Source: Arthrobacter sp. SLBN-122 (GTDB lineage: Bacteria; Actinomycetota; Actinomycetes; Actinomycetales; Micrococcaceae). From it: a stretch of 64,000 bases of DNA. The position numbers and the translations under genes were made by a program. The stretch is from contig NZ_VFMS01000001.1 of NCBI RefSeq assembly GCF_006715165.1, positions 1,054,001 to 1,118,000 of the forward strand, written 5' to 3'. A model generated the notes under the pieces. That model saw only the letters and a list, made by a program, of their open reading frames with translations, was not told the DNA's origin and ran no database searches. Shown here one piece after another: positions 49,095-58,159 of this stretch. The stretch's first letter is position 1, and each line of letters opens with the position of its first letter.

Positions 49095-50525
49095 CTACTT
49101 GCCGCGGCGAAGGTCGACGCCGAGGTCCAGGTCCTCGACCCGGACGGGCAGGGACGTTTCCAGGGAGCGGTTGCCGGCAATGCCCACGGACACCGAACGC
49201 AGCCCGTCCAGGTAACCGGAGGGACGGCCCAGCGGGTCCTCGCCCGGTCCGTTGAAGAGATCCGACAGCAGCAGCTCGTCACCGCCGCCATGGCCGCCCT
49301 CACCGTTGACGATCGGCACCTCGTACGCGGCCTCCCAGTGGCGCTGGACCACCAGGCGCTCGCCGTTGCGGCGGACGGCGTCCTCTTCCTCAACAGGGGT
49401 TGCGGACGGGTCCACGACGGTCTTCTTGTCCGTACTGTGCAGGACGGCGGCGCGTTCCACCACCTCAAGCTCGGCGCGGCCTTCGGTACCGTTGACAGCC
49501 ACCCGGTAGCCTTCCCACGGGCTGTGGGCATTCAGCGAGTAGCTCAGGCGCGGGCCGCCCTGGTATTCCACCACCAGAGCCAGGTTGTCCTCGATGGTGA
49601 TGCCGGCGGTGAACACATCCTGGTCGCGGCGGTAGCCGTCGTAGTGTTCGTTGTCCAGGAACAGGGCCTTGAGGCGCTCGTCCTCCCTCAGGTCAAGCGC
49701 GAAGGGGTCCTTGGCGCCGCCGGGGGCATCGGCGTCGGGCGTTCCCCGTTCCGGGCGGGGGCCAAGCCCGCGCTCGGCGGCGTTCTTGTCGCCGTAGAAC
49801 TTCAGGCCACCGGACGCGAAGATCCGCTCCGGGACGTCGTCGATCCACCAGTTGACCAGGTCGAAGTGGTGCGACGCCTTGTGGATGAGCAGCCCGCCGG
49901 AGTTCTTCTTCTCCCGGTGCCAGCGGCGGAAGTAGTCCGCACCGTGGACGGTGTCCAGCACCCAGCTGAAGTCCACGGAGGTGACCTTGCCGATCACGCC
50001 GCTCTGGATGATTTCCTTGAGCGCGCTGTTGCGGGGCGAGTAGCGGTAGTTGAACGTGACCACCACGTTCCGGCCGGTCTCCTGGACGGCCTGGGTGATC
50101 CGGCGGCAGCCTTCGGCGTCGATGGTGAGGGGCTTTTCGACGACGACATCCGCCCCCGCGCGAAGGCCCTCCACGATGTAGTCGGCATGGGTGTAGTCCG
50201 GTGTCGTGACTATGATGCGGTCGATGTTGTTGGCCTGGATGAACGCGGTCAGGTCCGCGGGATCAAACGATGCCACCGGTCCCGGCGCACCGAGTTCCTG
50301 GATGAGCTTCTGGTAAAACTCAACGCGTCCGGGGTTCACGTCGGAGAACGCCACGAGCTCGGCAGTATCGGCGTGCTTGCCGAAGATGGCGCGGATGTAC
50401 ATCTCGGACCGGCCGCCGGTACCGATCAGCGCGATCCGTGCCTTCCCACCATTGGGGCTGGTGACCTGCGAAATGGTGTCCGGGGAAGCAGCTGCGGCCG
50501 ACGTCGTCTCGGCTGTGTTGACCAT
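49095..50525 (-). CDS. Gfo/Idh/MocA family oxidoreductase (uronate operon)
   Basis: A 476-aa NAD(P)-dependent oxidoreductase. The Rossmann motif is IALIGTGGRSEMYIRA, followed by VVVEKPLTIDAEGCRR with the EKP Lys and VTFNYRYSPRNSALKE. A C-terminal domain has KNSGGLLIHKASHHFDLVNW with the probable catalytic His/Lys region. It is longer than most family members and has a Ser/Thr/Ala-rich N-terminal tail. It is only distantly related to the two paralogues at 21936 and 41385. It is the first gene of the uronate operon, preceded by LacI operators. The substrate is unknown. Confidence 0.85.
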   Translation of the reverse strand: MVNTAETTSAAAASPDTISQVTSPNGGKARIALIGTGGRSEMYIRAIFGKHADTAELVAFSDVNPGRVEFYQKLIQELGAPGPVASFDPADLTAFIQANNIDRIIVTTPDYTHADYIVEGLRAGADVVVEKPLTIDAEGCRRITQAVQETGRNVVVTFNYRYSPRNSALKEIIQSGVIGKVTSVDFSWVLDTVHGADYFRRWHREKKNSGGLLIHKASHHFDLVNWWIDDVPERIFASGGLKFYGDKNAAERGLGPRPERGTPDADAPGGAKDPFALDLREDERLKALFLDNEHYDGYRRDQDVFTAGITIEDNLALVVEYQGGPRLSYSLNAHSPWEGYRVAVNGTEGRAELEVVERAAVLHSTDKKTVVDPSATPVEEEDAVRRNGERLVVQRHWEAAYEVPIVNGEGGHGGGDELLLSDLFNGPGEDPLGRPSGYLDGLRSVSVGIAGNRSLETSLPVRVEDLDLGVDLRRGK

Positions 50526-50881
50526 GGGGTCCCTTTCAAAACTAATTGCCGGCCGTGCGAACGGCGGCTGTGGATCGGCGGCGGCACTGGTAGCACCGGA
50601 TGGGGAAACGCCTGAGAAAGCGTTTTCTCAGCTATCTATAGAAGTTGTATCAACCCCTCGGGCGATCCGTCAACCATTTTCCAGCTTGAAGGAAAGCGTT
50701 TTCTGAGGCTGCTCCCCGGCTGTTCGCCATCGGCGCGGGAAAACAGGTGGGAAAAGCGTAGAAATCGCTTTCCTGCTCCCGTATATGCTGTCTTTCAAAG
50801 CATCTGCCATCCCCGCCCAGCTGCCGGAACACCAAGGGTTCGGTGGCGGCGCGGACGGATGGCGCAAAAGAAGGGTTCCCT
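50526..50881. promoter_or_regulatory. Divergent control region with three LacI-type operators
   Basis: This 356-bp gap holds TGAGAAAGCGTTTTCTCA (50613-50630), GAAAGCGTTTTC (50692-50703) and GAAATCGCTTTC (50761-50772). A minus-strand promoter, TTGACG (50673-50668), 18 bp, TACAAC (50649-50644), lies between the first two, with the first operator downstream of it. This arrangement suggests repression of the uronate operon and autoregulation of the LacI gene. Confidence 0.65.
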
Positions 50882-51916
50882 ATGGCCAGGAAATCGGCAA
50901 GCGGCCGGATCGGCATTGCGGATGTCGCCGTGAAGGCGGGAGTTTCCCATGCCACCGTTTCACGCGTCATGAACGGAAACTTCACCGTGGACCCGGACAT
51001 TGCCGCCCGGGTCCGGGCAGCCGCAGTCGAGCTGAAGTACCAGCCCAATCCCGTGGGCCGCAGCCTGGCCCTGGGCAAAACGGACACCATCGGCATTGTG
51101 GTGCCGGACCTGGCCAACCCCACCTTCCAGGCGATCCTCCGCGGCCTGAGCAGGGCGGCCGCCCAGGACGGTTACCGCGTGCTCATCGCGGACTCATTCG
51201 AAGTGTCAAGCGAGGAGTCCATCTTGGCGGGCGAGGCGCGGCGGCGGTGTGACGGGCTGGTCCTCTGCGCCCCGCGCATGTCGGACGCGGAACTGGAGGA
51301 GATTGCACCCTCCCTGCACCCGGTGGTGCTGATCAACCGCACCACCGCCGCGCCGAATGTGCCCAGCCTGGTGGTGGACTACGGCCAGGGCGTCCAGGAC
51401 ATCGCGGGGCACCTGGTGGAACTGGGCCACACCCGCCTGGCTTTCCTTGCGGGACCGCACGGCAGCGCCTCCAATGAGATGCGGCTCAAGGGCCTGGAAA
51501 CGTTCAAGGCCGCCCACCCCGAGGTGGAGGTGACCATGCTGGAGGGCGGCTCCGACTTCGACACCGGGCACGAAGCCGTGGATGCCGTCCTGCACAGCGG
51601 GGCCACAGGCATCCTGGCCTTTAATGACCTGGTGGCGATGGGCCTCATGAGTGGCCTGCATGAGCGCGGCATGGATGTCCCCGGGGACATTTCCGTGACG
51701 GGCTTCGACGACATCCCTTTCGCCAGGTACACGACGCCGGCCCTCACCACGGCCGCGGTCCCCATCACCGAACTGGGCGAGCAGGCCTGGCATCAGCTCC
51801 GGGCGCTGATCCGGAAGGAAGGCCATGAAACCCCGGGCAGCCGCTACCAGCCGCGGCTGGAAGTCCGGGCCAGCACAGGGCCGGCCAAGGCGCCGCGCAG
51901 CATGGTGCACGGCTGA
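50882..51916 (+). CDS. LacI-family regulator of the uronate operon
   Basis: A 344-aa repressor. The HTH is GIADVAVKAGVSHATVSRVM, then the hinge NGNFTVDPDIAARVRAAAVE, and a sensor domain (TIGIVVPDLANPTFQAILRG ... GFDDIPFARYTTPALTTAAV). ATG 50882 has AAGGG upstream; an in-frame start 13 codons earlier is weaker. It is divergent from the Gfo/udh/kdgD operon. The multiple GAAAACGTTTTC-like sites between them and at 7401, 36464 and 38786 make it the best candidate for controlling that second regulon. The inducer is probably a uronate or its derivative. Confidence 0.9.
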   Translation: MARKSASGRIGIADVAVKAGVSHATVSRVMNGNFTVDPDIAARVRAAAVELKYQPNPVGRSLALGKTDTIGIVVPDLANPTFQAILRGLSRAAAQDGYRVLIADSFEVSSEESILAGEARRRCDGLVLCAPRMSDAELEEIAPSLHPVVLINRTTAAPNVPSLVVDYGQGVQDIAGHLVELGHTRLAFLAGPHGSASNEMRLKGLETFKAAHPEVEVTMLEGGSDFDTGHEAVDAVLHSGATGILAFNDLVAMGLMSGLHERGMDVPGDISVTGFDDIPFARYTTPALTTAAVPITELGEQAWHQLRALIRKEGHETPGSRYQPRLEVRASTGPAKAPRSMVHG

Positions 51917-51919
51917 TTC

Positions 51920-52621
51920 TCATCCCGCTGCATCAGAACCCAGCCCGGCCTCTTTGTAGAACCCCCCAATGTGGGCCGCCACCAGATCTGCGGCCCGGCC
52001 GCCGTCGCCATTCCTGACGGCAGCCAGGATGCCGTGATGCTCCGTGCGCAGCCGAGAGGCCGTGGCTTCCCAGTCCGGCAGATTGGCCGTCAGTTCGGCG
52101 GCGTATCCCTGGATGGCTTCCCTCAGCGACCCCATCATGGCGCTGACCACGGTATTGCCGGCTGCGTTGGCCAGCGCCAGGTGGAACCGGACGTCAAGGG
52201 CCAGGAAATCCCCGGCTGACAGGCCGTCCGGGGCATCCATGGCCGCCAGGAGGGCAGCCGCGTCATCGAGTTCGGGCGCGTCCTGCGGTGCTTTCGCCGC
52301 AGCCCACGATTCCAGCAGGACCCGCGTTTCCACAATGTCCGCCACGGGCAGGTGCTGGGTGGCCACGTGCAGCCGAAGGGCAGAGCCCAGCGCGGACGTG
52401 GGGTCCGAAATCACTACCGTTCCGGAGTCCGGCCCGGACCCCACGCCGGCGCGGACCACTCCCATTGCCTCGAGGATCCGGATGGCCTCCCGGACGGACG
52501 TGCGGGAAACCTTGAGTTGTTCGGCGAGCGTGCGCTCGGCGGGAAGCCGGCCACCCACGGCCAACCCGCCGGCGGAGAGTTGGTCCTCGATCCAGGTCAG
52601 GACCAGCTGATGGGTGCGCAT
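51920..52621 (-). CDS. GntR/FadR-type regulator (FCD domain), probably of lldD
   Basis: A 233-aa regulator. The winged helix is [20 protein letters not shown], then [16 protein letters not shown]. An all-alpha FCD ligand domain ([31 protein letters not shown] with metal-binding Asp and His, [12 protein letters not shown]) follows. It is divergent from a lactate-dehydrogenase gene across 67 bp with two TGGTTGGACCA operators. This matches the FadR-type consensus TGGTnnnACCA, and supports an LldR-like lactate-responsive role. It converges on the LacI gene with no gap to speak of. Confidence 0.88.
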   Translation of the reverse strand: MRTHQLVLTWIEDQLSAGGLAVGGRLPAERTLAEQLKVSRTSVREAIRILEAMGVVRAGVGSGPDSGTVVISDPTSALGSALRLHVATQHLPVADIVETRVLLESWAAAKAPQDAPELDDAAALLAAMDAPDGLSAGDFLALDVRFHLALANAAGNTVVSAMMGSLREAIQGYAAELTANLPDWEATASRLRTEHHGILAAVRNGDGGRAADLVAAHIGGFYKEAGLGSDAAG

Positions 52622-52637
52622 AGGCCCAATGGTAGTT

Positions 52638-52677
52638 GATGTGGTTGGACCACATCACCTAGAGTGTGGTTGGACCA
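52638..52677. promoter_or_regulatory. Tandem FadR-type operators upstream of lldD
   Basis: GATGTGGTTGGACCACATC (52638-52656) is a palindrome with 8-bp arms and a 3-bp centre. TGGTTGGACCA recurs at 52667-52677, 25 bp after the first copy (52642-52652). The second copy abuts the lldD ribosome binding site. Both fit TGGTnnnACCA. Confidence 0.8.
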
Positions 52678-52688
52678 TAGGAGGAGCC

Positions 52689-54026
52689 ATGACCCACACC
52701 ATCCAGCCCAACAATCCGGAGGCTACCCCGGCGCCGGACGCCACGGACATCCCCGCAGCGCCGGCACCCGCCGGGGCTCCGTCGTCGTCCGCCCTGCCTG
52801 CCGCACTGAAGCGGCGCATTCCCAAATACTCTGACCTTGCGCCGCTGATGCAGTTCAAGAAGCCGGAGTTCAGCAGGGAGGCCCGGCTGAAGCGGGCCAG
52901 CACCATCTGGGAGTTGCGCGACATCGCCAAGCGCCGTACTCCGCAGGCACCGTTCGACTACACCGACGGCGCTGCAGAAGAGGAAATCACCCTCCGCCGC
53001 GCCCGCCAGGCCTTCCTGGACATCGAGTTCCGCCCGGGCATCCTGCGCAACGTCTCCAGCATCGACCTCAGCACGGAGATCCTGGGCAAGCCGTCACGGC
53101 TTCCCGTTGGCATTGCCCCCACCGGGTTCACCCGGATGATGCAGTCCGAGGGCGAGTACGCGGGGTCGCAGGCAGCCGAGGCAGCCGGGATCCCGTACAC
53201 CCTGTCCACCATGGGCACCGCTTCCATCGAGGACGTTGCCGCAGCGGCACCGAACGGCCGCAACTGGTTCCAGCTGTACCTGTGGACGGACCGGGACCGC
53301 TCGCTGGAACTGATCGAGCGGGCAGCCAAGGCCGGCAACGACACCCTCATGGTCACCGTGGACACCGCCGTGGCCGGCGCCCGCCTCCGCGACGTCCGCA
53401 ACGGCATGACCATCCCGCCCGCGCTGACCCTCAAGACGGTCCTGGACGCCTCCTACCGGCCGGCCTGGTGGTTCAACTTCCTCACGCACGAGCCGCTCAC
53501 CTTTGCGTCGCTGTCCCGCTACACGGGTACCGTGGCGGACCTGATCAACTCCATGTTCGATCCCACCCTCACCTTCGAGGACCTGGACTGGCTGCGCGAA
53601 ACCTGGAAAGGCAAGCTGGTGGTCAAGGGCATCCAGACCGTGGAGGATGCCCGCCGCGTGGTTGACCATGGCGCCGACGGCGTGGTGCTGTCCAACCACG
53701 GCGGCCGCCAGCTGGACCGGGCGCCCATCCCCTTCCATCTGGTTCCCGAGGTCAAGCAGGCCTTCATTGCAGACAACAGCAATGCCGCCGTCATGCTGGA
53801 CACCGGGATCATGAGCGGCGCGGACATCGTGGCGGCGCTGGCCCTCGGCGCCGATTTCACGCTGATCGGCCGCGCCTACCTTTACGGGCTGATGGCCGGC
53901 GGACGGGCAGGCGTGGACCGCACCCTACAGATCCTGGAGAAGGACATGGCACGGACCATGGCACTGCTGGGCGTCAGCAAGGTCTCAGACCTGACCCCGG
54001 ACCACGTGCGGCTGCTGCAGAAGTAA
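52689..54026 (+). CDS. lldD: L-lactate dehydrogenase (FMN, quinone-linked) / alpha-hydroxy-acid oxidase family
   Basis: A 445-aa FMN-dependent enzyme oxidising L-lactate to pyruvate. Motifs are [58 protein letters not shown], the catalytic His near residue 336 in [15 protein letters not shown], and the phosphate-binding [19 protein letters not shown] segment ([20 protein letters not shown]). The N-terminal 40 residues are Pro/Ala-rich and probably disordered. AGGAGG precedes ATG 52689. Any lactate formed from rhamnose-derived lactaldehyde could enter here. Confidence 0.92.
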   Translation: MTHTIQPNNPEATPAPDATDIPAAPAPAGAPSSSALPAALKRRIPKYSDLAPLMQFKKPEFSREARLKRASTIWELRDIAKRRTPQAPFDYTDGAAEEEITLRRARQAFLDIEFRPGILRNVSSIDLSTEILGKPSRLPVGIAPTGFTRMMQSEGEYAGSQAAEAAGIPYTLSTMGTASIEDVAAAAPNGRNWFQLYLWTDRDRSLELIERAAKAGNDTLMVTVDTAVAGARLRDVRNGMTIPPALTLKTVLDASYRPAWWFNFLTHEPLTFASLSRYTGTVADLINSMFDPTLTFEDLDWLRETWKGKLVVKGIQTVEDARRVVDHGADGVVLSNHGGRQLDRAPIPFHLVPEVKQAFIADNSNAAVMLDTGIMSGADIVAALALGADFTLIGRAYLYGLMAGGRAGVDRTLQILEKDMARTMALLGVSKVSDLTPDHVRLLQK

Positions 54027-54029
54027 GCC

Positions 54030-54671
54030 CTACTTCTTCCGGCCGAACTTCGGCAGGTTGGGGAGGTTGGCCAGCAGGTCCGCCGCCTTCGTGGCGGCCC
54101 GGCCCACCGTGCGGCCGATCTGCTGCGGAACGCTGTCGTCACTCAACGGAGCGGCCGTGCCGCCGGGAATCACGACGGCGGGGCTCAGCTCGGCGCCCTC
54201 CCGCACCAGCACGGGCGCCGGGGCTTCCTCCCGGGCCGTCCGCGGCGCGGCAGGCCTTTCAGCGGCGGACGGGCCGGCAGCGTGGGGCAGGGAGGGGGCT
54301 GCGGCTGCAACGCCTTCCTTCAGGTGGGCGGCGACTTCCGGGGCGGGGACCGCCTGTTGCGGGACTGTCAGATCATGGCCGGCCGGTGAAGCGGCGGCTT
54401 TGGCGCCAAGGCCGACGTCGAACGTCTCCAGCCAGCTGGCGATGCCCTCCAACGGCCCGCGGTTCAGGGCGTAGTAACGCTTCTGGCCCTGCGCGCGCAT
54501 ACTGACCAGCTGTGCCTCACGGAGGACTTTCAGGTGCTTGGAAATGGTGGGCTGGCTCGCCGCCAGTTCCTCCACCAACTCCCCCACGGCCTTGTCTCCT
54601 GCCCTAAGGGCCACCAGGATGTCCCGCCGGGTGGATTCCGCTATGACGGCAAATACGTCGTCTGTCACCAT
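54030..54671 (-). CDS. ArsR-family regulator with long Pro/Ala-rich C-terminal extension
   Basis: A 213-aa protein. The first 90 residues form an ArsR-type winged helix: VFAVIAESTRRDILVALRAG, then ELAASQPTISKHLKVLREAQ and VSMRAQGQKRYYALN. No metal-binding CxC is visible, so it senses something else. The remaining 120 residues are Ala/Pro-rich with no domain, ending in a short amphipathic segment (LLANLPNLPKFGRKK). That tail is unusual for a family normally near 100-120 aa. ATG 54671 has GGGAGG upstream. A small palindrome ATGCCTcgaaAGGCAT upstream may be its operator. It converges on lldD. Confidence 0.8.
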   Translation of the reverse strand: MVTDDVFAVIAESTRRDILVALRAGDKAVGELVEELAASQPTISKHLKVLREAQLVSMRAQGQKRYYALNRGPLEGIASWLETFDVGLGAKAAASPAGHDLTVPQQAVPAPEVAAHLKEGVAAAAPSLPHAAGPSAAERPAAPRTAREEAPAPVLVREGAELSPAVVIPGGTAAPLSDDSVPQQIGRTVGRAATKAADLLANLPNLPKFGRKK

Positions 54672-54691
54672 GCCTCCCACCCTAGCGACAT

Positions 54692-54707
54692 ATGCCTCGA
54701 AAGGCAT
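54692..54707. promoter_or_regulatory. Palindrome upstream of the ArsR-type gene
   Basis: ATGCCT and AGGCAT flank CGAA, forming a 16-bp inverted repeat 21 bp upstream of the start codon. It is suitably placed as an autoregulatory operator. Confidence 0.4.
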
Positions 54708-54731
54708 CAACTATTTCGGGCGCCCGGAGAG

Positions 54732-55943
54732 CTAGTCGAACCAGGGATCCAGCCCGTGCAGCGGGAACACCGCCTTGCGGGTTGCCATGACGCTGCGGTC
54801 CACGGCGTCGTTGGGGTCGAAGCCCACTTCCCAGGACCGCCACCACAGCTCCACATCGTCCCCCATCAGGGCCGGAGCGTCCCTTCCAAACTTCTCGGTT
54901 ACGTACTGCCGCCAGTCCCCGGGCACGGGCGTTCGCAGCGGCACAGGCCGTCCGGCAGCGATGGCCACCAGGTGCGTCCAGGCCCGCGGCACCACGTCCA
55001 GCACGTTGTAGCCCCCGCCGCCGGTGGCGATCCACCGTCCCCCACAGTAGCGTTCGGCCAGATGTCCGACGGCGTTCGCCGCCTCGCGCTGTCCGTCCAC
55101 ACTGAGATTGAGGTGCGTCAGCGGATCGTTCCGGTGTGAATCGCAGCCATGCTGGCTCACGATGACCTCGGGCTCGAAGGCACCCACCAGCTGCGGCACC
55201 ACGGCGTAGAAGGCGCGCAGCCACCCGGCGTCCCCGGTACCTGCGGGCAGGGCGACATTCACCGCGGTGCCTTCCGCTGCAGGCCCGCCGATCTCGTTGG
55301 CGAACCCGGTCCCCGGAAAGAGGGTCAGCCCCGTTTCGTGCAGCGAGAGCGTGAGGACCCGGGGATCGTCCCAGAAGATGTTCTGGGTGCCGTCCCCATG
55401 ATGGGCGTCGACGTCGATATAGGCCACCTTGCGCAGGCCGCCGTCGAGCAGCTTCTGCACCGCAACGGCGGCGTCGTTGTAAATGCAGAATCCGCTGGCG
55501 CGGTCCCGGGCCGCATGGTGCATGCCGCCGCCGAAATTGACGGCGTGGACGGCCGATCCCTCCAGGACCCGGCTGGCGGCCAGCAGGGATCCCCCGGCCA
55601 GGCGCGCCGCGGCCTCATGCATGCCGGCAAACGCGGGGTCGTCCTCAGTACCCAGCCCCCGGGACTCGTCCGGCTGGGAGGGGTCGGCACTGACCCGGCG
55701 GACCGCCGCAACGTAATCTGCCGAGTGAACGGACTCCAGTTCAGCGTCAGAGGCCACATCCGGTGCCGCGACATCAACATGGTCCAGGTCGAAGAGCCCC
55801 AGGCTGCGGGCCAGGCGGGCCGTCAAGTCCATCCGTTCCGGCGCCATGGGATGGCCCGGACCAAAGTTGTAGGCTGTCATGTCAGGACTCCACGCCACCA
55901 TCGTTGGCGGCGCGGGCTGGCTGAGGCCGGGCAGGTATGTCAT
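54732..55943 (-). CDS. acuC: AcuC-type acetoin utilisation protein / class I histone deacetylase family
   Basis: A 403-aa zinc deacetylase. Characteristic motifs are YNFGPGHPMAPERMDLT, NFGGGMHHAARDRASGFCIY, IDVDAHHGDGTQNIF with the active-site His pair and zinc Asp/His, HETGLTLFPGTGF, and IATGGGGYNVLDVVPRAWTH. AcuC homologues deacetylate acetyl-CoA synthetase, so a role in acetate metabolism is likely. Free acetate from the esterases in this window could increase the need for it. The ATG at 55943 is used; a TTG directly before it is possible. It is divergent from trkH. Confidence 0.9.
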   Translation of the reverse strand: MTYLPGLSQPAPPTMVAWSPDMTAYNFGPGHPMAPERMDLTARLARSLGLFDLDHVDVAAPDVASDAELESVHSADYVAAVRRVSADPSQPDESRGLGTEDDPAFAGMHEAAARLAGGSLLAASRVLEGSAVHAVNFGGGMHHAARDRASGFCIYNDAAVAVQKLLDGGLRKVAYIDVDAHHGDGTQNIFWDDPRVLTLSLHETGLTLFPGTGFANEIGGPAAEGTAVNVALPAGTGDAGWLRAFYAVVPQLVGAFEPEVIVSQHGCDSHRNDPLTHLNLSVDGQREAANAVGHLAERYCGGRWIATGGGGYNVLDVVPRAWTHLVAIAAGRPVPLRTPVPGDWRQYVTEKFGRDAPALMGDDVELWWRSWEVGFDPNDAVDRSVMATRKAVFPLHGLDPWFD

Positions 55944-56046
55944 CAATCACAGGCTACCCGAGCCCGCGCTGCCGCCCACCGGCCATGACGCGGGCTTTAG
56001 TGGTTTACTACTGGGGGAAGCCGTTTCAACCGAGGAAAAGCCACAC

Positions 56047-57480
56047 ATGACGCAGAGCCAGTCGAGGCCCCGGACACCGGCCGCCTGGCACCCCCCGGTG
56101 CAGGAGCGGGAGGGCCTCTGGGTCCTGACGCGGCTGCGCGACTTCATCGACGACATCGCCAACACCACCCCGGCGCGGCTGGCGTTGACGGCGTTCGCCG
56201 CCGTCTGCACGGTGTTTACATTTCTGTTGTCCCTGCCGGTCTCTTCCGCTGACGGAACCCCCACGCCCATCCACCAGGCGCTCTTCACTGCGGTCTCAGC
56301 GGTGTGCGTTACGGGACTCACGGTGGTGTCGACGGCGGTCCACTGGTCCTTCTTTGGCCAACTGGTGATCCTGGTGGGCATCTTCATCGGTGGCCTGGGC
56401 ACCCTGACCCTGGCGTCGTTGCTGGCATTGATGGTGAGCAAGCGGCTGGGCGTCCGGGGCAAGATCATCGCGGCGGAGTCCATGAACAACGCCGGCCGCC
56501 TGGGCGAGGTCGGCACCCTGCTGCGGATCGTCATCACCACGTCCGTGGTCATCGAGGGCGTCCTTGCCCTCGCACTGATCCCCCGGTTCCTGACACTGGG
56601 TGAACCGTTCTGGCAGTCGGTCTGGCACGGTGTCTTCTACGGCATCTCGTCGTTCAACAACGCCGGTTTTACGCCGCACTCGGACGGCATCGTCCCCTAT
56701 GAGACGGACCTCTGGATCCTCATCCCCCTCATGGTGGGAGTCTTCATGGGAAGCCTGGGGTTCCCCGTGGTGATGGTCCTGCAGCAGAACGGCCTGAACT
56801 GGAAGAAGTGGAACCTCCACACCAAGCTCACCATCCAGGTTTCCCTGATCCTCCTGGTGGCGGGCGCCTTCCTCTGGGCGCTGATGGAGTGGGACAACGC
56901 CAGGACCATCGGCTCCATGAGCGTGGGCGACAAGATCACGCACGCGCTTTTCGCGTCCGTGATGACCCGTTCAGGCGGGTTCAACCTGGTGGACCAGAAC
57001 CTGATGGATTCCACCACCATGCTGCTGACCGACGCCCTGATGTTCGCCGGCGGCGGCTCCGCGTCCACGGCCGGCGGCATCAAGGTGACTACCATCGCCG
57101 TGATGTTCCTGGCCATCATCGCCGAAGCCCGCGGCGACGCCGACGTCAAGGTCTATGGCAGGACCATCCCGCAGGGCAGCATGCGGGTGGCCATCTCCGT
57201 GATCGTCGCCGGCGCCACCCTGGTGTCCGTGTCGGCTTTCCTGCTGCTGCATATCAGCGGCCAGTCCCTTGACCGCGTATTGTTCGAAACCATCTCCGCG
57301 TTTGCCACGGTGGGACTCAGCACCAACCTGAGCGCCGAGGTGCCGCCGGCCGGCGTCTACGTCCTCACGCTGCTGATGTTCGCGGGCCGCGTGGGTACCG
57401 TTACCCTCGCCGCTGCCCTGGCCCTGCGCCAGCGCAGCCAGTTGTACCACTACCCCGAAGAGAGGCCGATCATTGGCTAG
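56047..57480 (+). CDS. Potassium uptake membrane protein, TrkH/KtrB family
   Basis: A 477-aa channel-forming subunit. Four M1-P-M2 repeats are recognisable by their filter-like segments: FTAVSAVCVTGLTVV, FYGISSFNNAGFTP, SVMTRSGGFNLVD, and ETISAFATVGLSTNL. Length and repeats match KtrB/TrkH. ATG 56047 has GAGGAAAAG upstream; the longer upstream frame overlaps acuC and is a shadow. The next gene encodes its cytoplasmic NAD/ATP-binding regulator, and the two overlap by 8 bp. Confidence 0.93.
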   Translation: MTQSQSRPRTPAAWHPPVQEREGLWVLTRLRDFIDDIANTTPARLALTAFAAVCTVFTFLLSLPVSSADGTPTPIHQALFTAVSAVCVTGLTVVSTAVHWSFFGQLVILVGIFIGGLGTLTLASLLALMVSKRLGVRGKIIAAESMNNAGRLGEVGTLLRIVITTSVVIEGVLALALIPRFLTLGEPFWQSVWHGVFYGISSFNNAGFTPHSDGIVPYETDLWILIPLMVGVFMGSLGFPVVMVLQQNGLNWKKWNLHTKLTIQVSLILLVAGAFLWALMEWDNARTIGSMSVGDKITHALFASVMTRSGGFNLVDQNLMDSTTMLLTDALMFAGGGSASTAGGIKVTTIAVMFLAIIAEARGDADVKVYGRTIPQGSMRVAISVIVAGATLVSVSAFLLLHISGQSLDRVLFETISAFATVGLSTNLSAEVPPAGVYVLTLLMFAGRVGTVTLAAALALRQRSQLYHYPEERPIIG

Positions 57481-58159
57481 TTCCACAGACGCCGCCCGGC
57501 GCCCCGCCCACAATGCTCCGGTACTGGTCATCGGGCTGGGCCGGTTCGGATCATCAACGGCCGAGCAGCTGGTGAAGCAGGGCCGGGAAGTCCTGGCCAT
57601 CGAACGGGACCGGAACCTGGTGCAGAAATGGGCGCCCCTCCTGACCCACGTGGTGGAGGCCGACGCCACCAACATCGATGCGCTCCGCCAGCTCGGCGCC
57701 CAGGAGTTCAGCTCCGCCGTGGTGGGTGTGGGCACCTCCATCGAATCCTCGGTGCTGATCACCGTCAACCTGGTGGACCTTGGCATCGAGCACCTGTGGG
57801 TCAAGGCCATCACCCCGTCGCACGGCAAGATCCTGACCCGGATCGGCGCCAACCACGTGATCTACCCGGAGGCCGACGCCGGGGTCCGCGCCGCGCACCT
57901 GGTGTCCGGGCGCATGCTGGACTTCATCGAGTTCGACGACGACTTTGCCATCGTGAAGATGTACCCGCCGCGCGAAACGGTGGGGTTCACCCTGGACGAG
58001 TCAAAGGTCCGGTCCAAATACGGCGTGACCATCGTGGGCGTGAAGTCCCCCGGCGAGGACTTCACCTACGCCCGCCCCGAGACCAAGGTGTCCTCCCGCG
58101 ACATGCTGATCGTCTCCGGCCACGTGGACCTGCTGGAACGGTTCGCCGCGCGCCCTTAA
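57473..58159 (+). CDS. Potassium uptake regulatory subunit, TrkA/KtrA family
   Basis: A 228-aa cytosolic protein. It has an N-terminal RCK_N Rossmann domain (APVLVIGLGRFGSSTAEQLV, then EVLAIERDRNLVQKWAPLLT, VVEADATNIDALRQLGAQEF) and a C-terminal RCK_C domain (PPRETVGFTLDESKVRSKYG, ADMLIVSGHVDLL-like ending SRDMLIVSGHVDLLERFA). It gates the TrkH/KtrB channel in response to nucleotides. The TTG start is inside the end of trkH with GAGAGG upstream, so translation is coupled. The 3' end overlaps proC by 4 bp on the opposite strand. Confidence 0.93.
   Translation: MASSTDAARRPAHNAPVLVIGLGRFGSSTAEQLVKQGREVLAIERDRNLVQKWAPLLTHVVEADATNIDALRQLGAQEFSSAVVGVGTSIESSVLITVNLVDLGIEHLWVKAITPSHGKILTRIGANHVIYPEADAGVRAAHLVSGRMLDFIEFDDDFAIVKMYPPRETVGFTLDESKVRSKYGVTIVGVKSPGEDFTYARPETKVSSRDMLIVSGHVDLLERFAARP

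Noticed and set aside
55962..55995. GCCCGCG/CGCGGGC hairpin before trkH, considered as a riboswitch or terminator
   Set aside because: The loop is 20 nt, the stem only 7 bp, and no known riboswitch core such as the c-di-AMP class could be recognised.
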